From Membranipora membranacea (Eukaryota > Bryozoa > Gymnolaemata > Cheilostomatida > Membraniporidae): 64,000 bases of DNA. The stretch is from positions 6,572,001 through 6,636,000 of the forward strand of contig OU612075.1 of NCBI GenBank assembly GCA_914767715.1, given 5' to 3'. The position numbers and the translations under genes were made by a program. The notes below the pieces were generated by a model. The model worked only from the letters and a program-made list of their open reading frames with translations. It was not told where the DNA came from and ran no database searches. Shown here piece by piece: positions 1 to 12,200 of this stretch (positions are counted from its first letter, which is position 1; each line of letters begins with the position of its first letter).

Positions 1-52
1 CCTGAAATAGCACAATCTCAGGTTGGCTAACATTTACTCATCCGATTTTGTG

Positions 53-134
53 CTAGCTAACATTAGGTCACCCCATAACTAGCTAACATTAGGTCACCCC
101 TTAACTAGCTATCATTAGGTCACCCCTTAAATAG
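53..134. repeat. 26-bp tandem repeat, about three copies
   Basis: Three head-to-tail copies of a unit starting CTAGCTAACATTAGGTCACC begin at 53, 79 and 105, an exact 26-bp period. A looser related copy (GGTTGGCTAACATTTACTC) lies just upstream at 21. The array sits in the RPB1 intron that follows exon 25 and shows no coding signal. A short-period minisatellite is the simplest reading. Confidence 0.8.
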
Positions 135-231
135 CTCAACTAAACTCAAGCTCATATTTACTCCTCTATGGTATATGAATACAATTTTGATGTGAAGGGT
201 AGATACTAGATGGGCTGTTGTTAACACTTAC

Positions 232-3200
232 CGTCTCCTCAAAGGAGCACCTGGCCAGAGCGCCAGTATCTTGTCTGTTGATTCCGTGCCTAGTGATGGC
301 CATCAAGTGACCTTTACATGTCATAATGTCACATAGAAGTGATAAATGTCTGTAGTTTACGTAAGAACCATCAAATGAGATGACGTGGTTCATCTCTTTC
401 TCAATAGAGCGGCGCACAGCCTCAATACCTGCAAGCAATATGGCATAAAATAATACATGCAAAGATCCACAGTCAACTGTCTACTGCAAACTTACAAAAT
501 GACAAAAAGATAGTTATCAGGAACCATAGAAGTCACACAAAAATCAGGAGAACGAAACACCAGATGCATGTGAGAAAAAAGACAGTACAGTAAAGTTGCA
601 AAGATCCACAGAGTCTACAGACTAATTCATTATTTACTATTTGAAAAAAATGACAAAATGAACCACAAAGGTCACACAATCTAAGAGTACAAAACACCGG
701 ATTACTTTTCATCTGTTAGTTAATCCTCACTATGATGATCAAAGGCAATATAAGTGCTAAACTCTGCCTAGTAGTTGGTAGTGGCATTCCATTATGAACA
801 ACGGCTCTGTTGGTTGGGCAGTGGGTAAAAATGGGATGCTACGAACACCATTCTGGACAACATTAGAGTAAAATGGTTACTTTTACAGCGATATTTACAT
901 GAGCCTCTGCTTACCTAGACAGGAGAAAATCTCGACGATATCATTAGAAGTAGATCTCTCCTTGTCCACACTAGGCTCAGATAACACTCTCATCAGACTG
1001 GTACCGTCCGTCTCCAGTATCCATTCTCTTATAGACTCATATTTACCATCAGCTGTGATCTGGAATCACAGATAATATTTGGTCACATATTATTCAGAAT
1101 GTTCAATGTTACATGATAAAGCAATGTCCGCTGAGAGCCTGAACTGACAACCAGAAACATTACAAAGAAGTGTTGTTTCATTCCTGTTTAGTAGTAATTA
1201 AGCTAGCATTGACCTGCCAATGGCTATAATCCATTGCACTCATGGATACAATCTATGGATGCCAATGTGTCTATGTAATTTAAACCCCATATCTATGGCT
1301 GGACTTACAATGGTACGTTTTTTATTCTCTTCTCTGGGTAGATGCATGTAGACTTTAGCGATCTGTTCCACTCCCTGGAGGGTCATGTCAGTGAGCATGT
1401 TAGACTCGATACATCTCAGGAATACATCATCCTCTATCTTATCCGCTATCTGCAAACATAAAACATAATTTTAGGTAAAACTTACTTTAATTTTTATGAA
1501 AACTAATAAATAAATGAAATTGATTTAAATGAGTCAGTGACAAATTATTATAGGTTTCTGATCGGAATTCTGATCATTATCTTGGACGTCTCCAGTAATG
1601 ATTAGTAAATTTTCGAAGTGGCAGAAGCTTGGATATTCATTGAAACATGTGTTGTATTGTACAAAATATTGAGATCTTGAGGAGCATGATGAACACTTCA
1701 CTTATTTGAATAGCCACAACAGAGTTCACAAAACGCATCAAACAACCACAAGGATATCTACTAGTTGACAACGATGACTAAATAGTTGCTTATTGTATCA
1801 CATTAAATCTCAAGCTGAGCCAAAAGTTATAATATAATAAATGTTACATAAAATATATAAAATAATTAGATATAATAAATATTATATTATAATAGGATAT
1901 AATTAATGGTTCAGAGTCATTCATACCTCTTCATCATCCCCCATCTTATCCCCGTCGTTGTTCATAATCCTAATTCTCAGCACCAGTTTCTCTGCATTGT
2001 CATCGTTAAGTATGACGTTCAGATCATCACCAAATCCAGCAGTGATCTTCTCAGCAATCTATGTAAAAGTTGAAATGTAGCAAATTTGAAGCAATAAATA
2101 TGGCTACTGGGATTATCTTCGCATTAAGGTGAGACACGAAACTCTAAGAAATAGCTTCATTTGAACCATAAACATAAAAACACTATACTATAAATATAAT
2201 AAGTATTTATATGTTTATGATTTGACCAATGGATCAACTGATTAAATACAACCGATTATTATTGTGAGTCATTCCATTTTCTTGTGGGAAACACCACAGT
2301 TTTTGAAATATTAATCAACAGTTCTACATAGGTCGGACTGCCAAACACTCAAAAGCCTATAAATGTGTGTTACCTGTTCCATGGTAAGTTTTTTATCTGT
2401 GATTCTCTTTCTGTCCAGTTCGATTCTCAGTAACCATGGCGATATCCTTGAGATATCAAAGTCAGGCATCTCGTAGTATAAGTTGACAAACTCCTGATCT
2501 TCGTTGATGACGGTACTCTGCGGGTTGGGGTCGTAGTATATGGCTGTGTTTGCTGTCACTTTACGTAGCGTCGTGTGCTCCAGTTTACAAAGCACATCCT
2601 GAATGAGGAGATACAGCATTATTAATAATAAAGGTTTAAAGTGAGGTTTTCATATTGGAGGATGTCATTAGCAAAAGGAAAAAATAAACTTTATCACCTC
2701 GTAAACAAACGAAAGAAAAAATATATATGCACAAAAATGATATGTGATTGATGGCATAATGGCAAACTAGAAATCACCAACAAACATTCCATCATTAACA
2801 GACACAACTTATTTTTGGGGTCATTGGGGCAAATGTACATTTAGGGAACACAGGTTGACAGTTTAGCACAGTTTGACATTGACAACTTTCGTGCTATTTC
2901 TTCTTTATTCTGGATTGGTTACAATCTTAATTGGCTCTGAGACACCTACCTTAGCCTTCTCGGCATCTCTTGCAGCCTGTCCCGTTAAGAAGACAGTGAG
3001 CGATGGTGTTTTTGGTTTCTTACTGATGTTGATAATCTCGTTGAGCCTGGGTACACCCAATGTTACATTCTTAGCAGACACACCGGCGTAATGGAAAGCG
3101 TTCAGTGTCCTCTGAGTGGCGGGCTCTCCAAGTGACTGGGCAGCCAGGGCTCCCACCATCTCCCCGGGATGTGCGTGAGCTTGCTGGAATCGTGCCTCAA

Positions 3201-6200
3201 TCTCACCTGTAATTATATACATATAGATTGTGCCTATGCAAATTAATGAGTCAGATTGTCGTTGGTATAAAAATGACTCGGAGCTGTTTAGAGCTGAGCC
3301 ATTGAAGACGGGGAAAGAATGGATGGGCAATTGAAAAGGGAGTTAGAAAATCAACATCACAGCATTGAACAGAGCTCAAACAATGTACAAAGTAATACTT
3401 GTCGATTATAATATCATAACATGGCAAATACTATTATAATATGACTGTAGATAAATGCCTATGTCTCGAATCACTCACTGACAAGCCAGTCGAAGGCCTC
3501 AGCGGTTAGCCTGTGTTCTTCTATAACACGACGAGAGCAGAGCATGGCTCTGACCAGACACTTCATCAGCATAGTAGCGTTCTCGTTAGCCTGCTTAGAT
3601 ATCCTATCGTCACCCTTCACTATCATAAATGTGTCACAGAGGCTCCTGTGAGAAGAAAATAATGTTACATGGACTTAAGCAAAGGTATACATTCGTGTTA
3701 TATCTTACATGGAAAATGCAGGTGGAATTTTAGAGCCTTGCTGTGCTACATTACAGCTGTCTCTTCGATCTCACTAATCCATTAATAAATAAAAGGAAAA
3801 GAAACAAGGGAAATTTGTCAATAAAAAAACTGGCTAAAATTGACCCAACCAATAACCATTTTTTTCCATATTCTCACCTTACGCCTTCCACTACCTTGAG
3901 CGGACTCAGATCTGTCTGTTTTCTGGCGTTGATTCTGAAGATCTTTTTGGCGTTCCATATGAGTCTCTCAATCTTACATGGCAGCACAATTCTCATGTCT
4001 CCCTTAGGGAATACCTCCCTCATACCGTCACGATCATCAATCAGTTGTCTCCATTCTGCCTCCAAAGCCTCAATAGCTCCGGTATCACCAGCCAGGTCAC
4101 GGATAACCTCCTCAGTCAGCACGTTACGTAGTGACCTATCATATACAACAACAAACACGGTGTAGAGAATCGGAGGGTAACCCCCCTCTGTACAAACGTT
4201 CCCTAAGCGTTATGGTAGATGGTACAATTTCTTCAACACAAAAGGACGCAGTTACCTTGTATGGACTCGAGGAATTTAATAATGTATGAACTTGGGTGTA
4301 CATGAGAGAAAGCGTGATTATTATAAAATTTATATAACTTTTGTCCTTTCCAGAGGCCTCACTTTTTATGCCATATCTTAACGACATATGTTCAATTTTA
4401 TCTAAGGTTTCTTTTAATATAAGAGAACTTATCATTAATGTTACTAAATGCAATATTATATCAACCATTTACAACTAACATTCTTAATGCACAAACTTCT
4501 GCTTCAAGATGTCTAGATTTTTGCAACGCAAGAGGATATATTTTCCACATACAAATATTATAAATTTTTGTAATGCATTCTGAACATCTCACCCATCGAG
4601 TTGTTATATAAATTATATCATACATATCATATATAATATATACATACATATATATATTATATTATGTATATGAATATATAATGTTATTACCTTTCATTGG
4701 TGGGATCAAACTTGAACTTCTTCTCGAACACGCCCTGACTAGGTTTGATGGTGGGTATATCCTGGAACTCTACGTGTGTACCGTCCAACCCGTCCTCTCC
4801 GTATTGGAACTGTATGACCTGCTCGACCTGGTTACGTACTGTACCATCGTACCTCACAGATAGAGACTCCATAGCCTTAATCAGCCTACGCTGGATATAC
4901 CCTGTGATAAAGAGAGACAGAGATAGATTATTATTGGAATGAAATCTTCATTTTAACTTATTTTCATTCGCAAGCTTTCCTTTTTCCTTTTTTTCCGGCA
5001 CCATTTGGAAAACATTCCTCTATTGCAATGAAATAGACGGCCAATAAGAGTGTTGAATAAATAAATAAATTGGGTCAATTACTATGCAAATATATATTTT
5101 TATAGGCCTTTCTAGGGTTGGATGCAATGTATAGTTAATCAGTAGGGTAGCCCTTTCTGACTAGTGTTATTAGGCAAAGACCGATCCGAATATCAACATA
5201 TCATATACCGTTGGATAGCTAGCCAGCTACTGAAAATGAATACTTGAACAAAAACTTGATTCGATGACGTTGTGTCATTTTAGGGAGAAAATGAGGCAGA
5301 AAACACTGTTTTTGTCAATGCAGATGGAGGATTAAAATTAATTGCAAGAAATTTCAAAACAGGTGGAATGTATACTTAGAGATGACGTTCATCATAAAAT
5401 TTGATTTTCTCTGATATATGACTAGTCTAAATTGACTTTTTACGTCACGCCATACAATGCATTTTTTTGTGAAGCTATGAAAATATGTGAAATTTCAATC
5501 ATCAATTCACAACAGATCATAGGCGCAAAACAAAATTAATTATGATTTTCTCTTAGAGTACTCTTCAAATGTCATACAAAAATTTAGCTTGCATAATGCA
5601 ATGACAGTAGACTCTCGAATACAGTTAATATTTCCGTCACCTTTGCATAACGTCAACAGAATTTTTCATTGCATCTTCATTCTTCTTTAATTTAACGCAA
5701 AAGAATGCCAAAAATCAGCTATTTTGAGGGACTTTTTAGGGACTTTTGAGGTGTTTTTTGGCATTCTTTTGTGTTAAATTCAAGAAGAATGAAGCTGCAA
5801 TGAAAAATTCTGTTGGCATTTCCTGTGTGCACCATGGTTAATGAGAGCGGCTTCGTATGTGAGAACTTTCAAAAAAACTTTGTTTGGCCACAATAATGGT
5901 TATTCGGACAGCATGTTTGACGTTATGTAAAGGTGGCGAAAATATTAGCTGTATTCGAGAGTCTACTGTCATTGCAATATGCAAGCTAATTTGTTGAAAG
6001 GCAATGTATACGACATTTTAAGAGTACTCGAAGAGATTATCATAATTAATTTTGTTTTGCGCCTATGATTAAATTTTGAATTAATGATTAAAATTTCACA
6101 TATTTTCATGGCTTTACAAAAATAATGCATTGTATGGCGTGACGTAAAAAGTCAATTTAGACTAGTCATATATCAGAGAAAATCAAATTTTATGATGAAC

Positions 6201-9200
6201 GTCATCTCTAAGTATACATTCCACCTGTTTTGAAATTTCTTGCAATTAATTTTAATCCTCCATCTGCATTGACAAAAACAGTGTTTTCTGCCTCATTTTC
6301 TCCCTAAAATGACACAACATCATCGAATCAAGTTTTTGTTCATGTATTCATTTTCAGTAGCTCGCCAGCTATCCAACGGTATATGATAGGTTGATATTCG
6401 GATCAGTCTTTGACATTACCTTAAGTCTTAACTTCCTCGAAGGATCCCAGTCAGAGAATCAAACTACCAGCTAGTGTATGACACTATAGATATATATATA
6501 TGAATAACAACTGTTTGGGATGGCCTGAATGATAACCCTGCATAAGTATACGTGGATTAAGCCTCCCACCCTTTTTCTACCATTTTTATAAACGAACTAC
6601 AGCATAAGTTGTGTCAATATGGTGCCAATCATAGAAAGCGTCTGCTTACCTGTCTCAGCAATTTTGACAGCTCTATTAATGAGACCCTCTCGTCCTTCCA
6701 TGGCGTGGAAGAAGAACTCTGTGGGATTGAGACCGGCCAGGTAGGAATTCTCTACAAATCCTCGAGACTCAGCACCGTAATCGTCTTTGATGAAGTGAGG
6801 TAGTGTTCTGTGTCTGAACCCAAAGGGAATACGTTTACCCTCAACGTTCTGCTGTCCTACAAAAGCGATGACCTGTCACAAAGTAAGAACAGTTTGTATT
6901 ACGCTGTCACAAAATAATAGAATTTTACATCACGCAAGCTGTTTCTGTTTTGTTTTAGGTTTCCACACAAGTTCATAGCAAGTAGCCACTACAAATTAGC
7001 ATGTATTGTATTTTGAAAGCGGAATAGCAACCCTGAGGCTAGCCAGCAACCAGCAGTATCCCTGTTTTTCTGCTGGCAGTGGATGGACAATGTGAAAAGA
7101 GAGAATGGGAATACATTCTCAACTCTGTTTTCACCATTCATCAAACATGTAAAAAAACAATTCATCATTTCCTGCCATATAAAATTGGTCAAAAAATATC
7201 GTAAGAACAGTATATAAGTCCATTTAATTATTATTTTTATTATAGACATATCAAATTTTATAGCACCGTACCTGTGAGATGTTAATTTTGGATCCCTTGG
7301 CTCCTGACACCACCATAGCCTTGAAGTTGTTGAATTCTGACAGAGATTTCTGAGCCAGCAATCCTGTTATATCTCTGGCGCCATTCAGGATTCTGTTGAC
7401 CTGATTCTCAAATGTCTGTCTGAGTGAGTTACCCGGAGTCGGCTCCAACTCATCGTTGTGGGCTTTCTCTATAATCTCAAACACATCCGCCTAAGGGAAA
7501 GATATGACAGAACATGTTTCATATTAAATCAATATCAACTACATGACATAATGTAATAATCATTATTATTAATAACATTTTAATTTATTAATATGTTATT
7601 ATATTATTATTTATATGATATTATACATATTATCACATATTTTAGGATTCTTTGAACAACAGCTCCAAAATGTCACTGCAATTCATCTGGGTTCATTGAT
7701 GCTGACTTGTGTCATATTTCTCAATAAATGTGATGCATCACAATCACAGGATATTCCAGAGTTGAGGCAAATCAATTTTGAAATCACACCTAACCTGCTT
7801 TCAGAGTCAAATGATTTAAATCAAATCCCTTGAAAGCAAGAACACAGATTTGTCAAATGATTTGATTCACTACAACTGATTTGCCTCAACTCTGGGGTAT
7901 TCAGCATCATAATATAACCTAGAGAGTCTGAGGCAATAAAAAATAATACTGTCATTCCTCTTGTAGTCAGAAGGTCTGACATAAGTAACGCTGCCACCTC
8001 TTGTATATAAGAGGTAATACCTGACATACTTTCTCAGAATTCTGCTCTGGGAGGTTCAACTTTTCAGCACAACCCTCATCAGTTTCAGAATGCAGCAGAC
8101 CCTTACGAGCCTTGTCAATAACATCCGACACGTCATCCTGATATCAAGATAACCAATCAGATAAGAGGTTACATTTAATAACCAATCAGCATAATAATCT
8201 CATTGACAAGCAAATGTGCATTCAGTAACTGAGATACAACACTATAGCCTTGCGCAAGGAGAGCTGCTTTACTCTGTTACACCTTGTAGTAGGCAATGTG
8301 TTGGTACTGAGCTGATCCCACCAGCTAATCAGAGCCAACACATCGGCTAACCTCGGAGACCTTGTGGAAAAGCTGTTGAAAATATCGATTCCCCCACACT
8401 CTGACGCACTTACCCTGGCTTTTCGGATGGCCTTCCTAATGTTGATATAAGTATCCTGATCGGCGATACAATCACCGATACCGATACTGTGACCCTCCAA
8501 CATGAGCCAGTTATTGATGGTAGTCTGGATATGTGAGTAGAAGAGTCCAGCCTCCTCGTGACTCAGCTCGAGAGCGACTATGTGAAGTATAGAGCCGGCT
8601 GAGGCTCCCAGGGACTTCTTACAGATAATACCACTGATCAACTCACCATCCTCTACCAGAACCTGAGACGAGGAAATACAATATAATATATAATCATATT
8701 ATAATACATATAATATTTATATATATATATATTTATATAAGATTGAGATCTTATTTACCAGCTCAGTGGGGACATCAACTATTATTTACCCTTGAGGATT
8801 AAAGTATTATCAGGTAGAAAATATTTGCGCAGGCTAAAAAAAGTGGATTATTATGGCTAGATAGCTCCTCAAATTGTTACCGTACACATAGTATATCATA
8901 CCATCTATGTACATGTTTATTTCACAGCATTTCTATACATACTTCAATATTGAGAATGAAAGAATGGTCTACTGGCCACACTGAGCATAAAAAGAACTGT
9001 TGTGCTAAGTACAAAATAACAGAAAAGATAACTGTCAATACTGCCTGCCAAAATAACTAACACTGTCTGCTAGATTAACGCTCCACCTAATACGCTAACT
9101 ATTACTGCTGCAGAATCAGATATTTGAGAGCAAAATATCACCAATCAGGTGATAATTCAACAGAAGAACATGAAGTTACCTACCCTGGTATCTCCAGGAG

Positions 9201-12200
9201 ATATCCACTTATAGGGTCCGCTATCTTCGTCATCAGGGTGAGTACTGTGTAACCTGATACAGTTAACTCTACCCGGTATAATCTGTGAGAACAGCTGCTT
9301 ACCAGTCCACAGGGGTGTGGGCTTCAGTACAGCGGGTATGGGCATACGCCCGTCCCATCTGGGCAGGAACATCAACAAATTCATCATCTGCTCCTGTAAT
9401 GGATAGTCAAACAGCTGGTCATCACTTTTCACTAACATAAAACGGCGTAATATTTCAATGAAAAACATTCCTAAAGATGATGTAGAATGACAATAAAAGT
9501 ATATAAGGCTAAGATATGAATTGTGAAACTGGGGCAATAATGAGGACCAGTTTTATCAAACTGATTATCAGCAAATTCTATGCATCCAACATTGCAGCTA
9601 TATAATGGAAGAAATTGATGGATGGATACTAATAAAGTTTGAAAAGAATTGGCCAATTAGTCCTGGAGTTATGAGTGAAACACCAGGGGAGAAGTATGGA
9701 TGGGCCATGTTAGCGAAAAGGACCAAAATCACAACAGCTTATTCAAACCATGCTATCAATTTGACAAAAAAAAACATTCTTCAGAGGCATACTAGGTCAT
9801 GTTTTGTATAGTTTTAAAGATCTCAGGCTGAAAAGCCATTAGGGCATATGAAATAAAACAGCCTGTGAGCCTAATTGCAGTAAAACTTCTGCAAAGTCTG
9901 AAAAATTGGGATCATAGTGGATCATAGTGATTTATTGCCTCCCCCTGACCACTTTGATCCACTATGATCCTTGCTTAAATAATTGAAAAAAAATCTAATT
10001 GCTATTTTCCACAATTTTGATTTCTTTATTATTTGCATTTACCCTATGAACTCACAATATTTGATTTACTGGGGTAATATATCCACTTTTCTAATAGGTT
10101 TGACCCTTTTATAAAATAAATAAAAAATGATAATAAAATGGATAAATGTAATAATATTTAAATGATAAATTAATAATTTCTAATGGTCACTTACTTTAGT
10201 GAGGAAGATGTCACGTTTAGTCATTTTCCTGACAGCTGTGAGGGTGTCCTGTACGATACCCATGACAGGTCTGTTAGACTGAGGAGTAATAATCATACGG
10301 GGTGACATAGCCAGCTGAAGGATCTCAGCTCTCGCCTCCATAGACTGAGGTAAGTGAAGGTTCATCTCATCACCATCAAAATCAGCGTTATATGGAGTGG
10401 TACAACTGGAAACATAGATTATCTGTGATGATTATGAAGGTAATATAAAGGCTAGGATAAAAATTACCTTCATATTCTAATGTAATCACTAGGTGGAGAC
10501 AAGTATTCGTAGGATGAGAATTTCTCCTTTTTGCACATGCTTGCAGCGGTGAAATCTGTGGCAAATCAATATGAACCCAACCGCATGACTTTACAAAAAA
10601 CTCAAACCAATGCAAGTGAGTATTAATGTTAGCTGATATTGAGTCACTTCAACATTAAACTCTAGCTAATAGTTATACTATGGCAGTAAGCATTCCATCA
10701 AAGTAATAATAAACAAAGCCACTATTTACCCATTCAGGAAATCATCTGATTGTTGAAATACATAAGTGTGTAGTTGTCTTCTCATAGACTTCATTGCCTG
10801 AGAGCAGACTTAACAAAAATCCAAATACATTACAAATTCTTGTCCGATACAAAATAAAAGTTGGTTAACGCCATCATGTTTTAGAGTTACTGATGTTCAC
10901 CATACCTGAGGTTGAGCCTGAACGTAGACCAGGGTAAGATCTTAGCCTTGTGACCCATCATACTCATTTTATGTAGTGTGGGCTGTCTGTAGAAGATGAT
11001 AACATCATCATCCTGCATGTGTCTCTCTACTTTATATCCCACCTCCAGATGAAGGTCACTGGCCTAGAAGCCAAACGAAATGAATTGTTATGGAACAAAC
11101 TAGGACTATTTGAAATAATAACAATTGCTGGTTTTAACCAGTGATTTACAAATAAAGACATACAAGACGATTGTTTGTTGTAGGAGTGTAGATGAAAAAT
11201 TAAAACGAAACAATCAAAAGCCAATCTACGAGATGCTAATAGTGGAGGCCATGAAAACGCCCCTCAAACATGCTTGTAGTATACGATCCCCGTTATCATG
11301 TATGATATATTTAGCCTTAGTACCTTAGGATGATATCGGAGATCTATAAGATCCCCGTTATCACGTATGATATATTTAGCTCCAGGATACTGTGAGTCTC
11401 CTCTTTGTACGAGCTCCTGTAACTTCTCTAAGTTAAACGGTGTCACTATCTCGGGGAATGTCATGTTCTGTGCGATAGATCTCGGCACACCCACCTACAA
11501 AATTATGTATTATATATATATATATATCAATCATAAAACAAATAAGGTAAGAACATAGCATAGCTGACAGATGACCAATGATTACTGGAAGGACAGTGGC
11601 TTAGTTAGCTCACCCAGAAGGTATTTGTTGTCTATTTAAACCTGACCCAGTTGGTGCAAAACTGTCAAAATTTAGCAGTTGTAGTTCATAAAGGTTGATG
11701 AAATATGGTTGATTAAAATAAGGGGCTCTTATAAGACGCCTCATGTTTGCACATAAGTTGTATTTGATCCCGGATGCTAGTGTTGGATATACTATGATCA
11801 GTTTGAGCAAAAAACATGTCTTACCTGATCGATTCGAAGATTAGGATCTGGTGTGATGACAGTTCTTGCTGAAAAGTCGACACGCTTTCCCATCAAGTTT
11901 CCTCTGACTCTTCCTTCCTTACCCTCCAGTCTGGCTTTTACTGCCTTCAGCGGTCTGCCAGATTTCTGTGTTGCTTTGGGTAATCCTGAACAAGAAGGGG
12001 AGACCAACAATTTCAATACTGTCGTATACATCAAAAAACTGGTATTCCCTTTTATTCATCTTAAATTTATGAACCACTAAATGTCTTATCAGTTATCGCA
12101 GTGTATTATCTAGCCTCAGGGAGCAATCTGTTGTATCAAGGATTGCTGGATTATGACAGTTACTACATTTCTAAGCTCAAAATATTGTAAATAATTCTTC

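Noticed and set aside
2873-3091. Plus-strand open frame with hydrophobic start
   Set aside because: It is the antisense shadow of RPB1 exon 20, whose minus-strand reading is unmistakable.
6650-6872. Idea that the RPB1 changes reflect amatoxin resistance
   Set aside because: Residues I recall as main toxin contacts (the Gln pair in VGQQNVEG, the Arg in NGARD, the trigger-loop His) are kept, so the pattern does not fit simple resistance.
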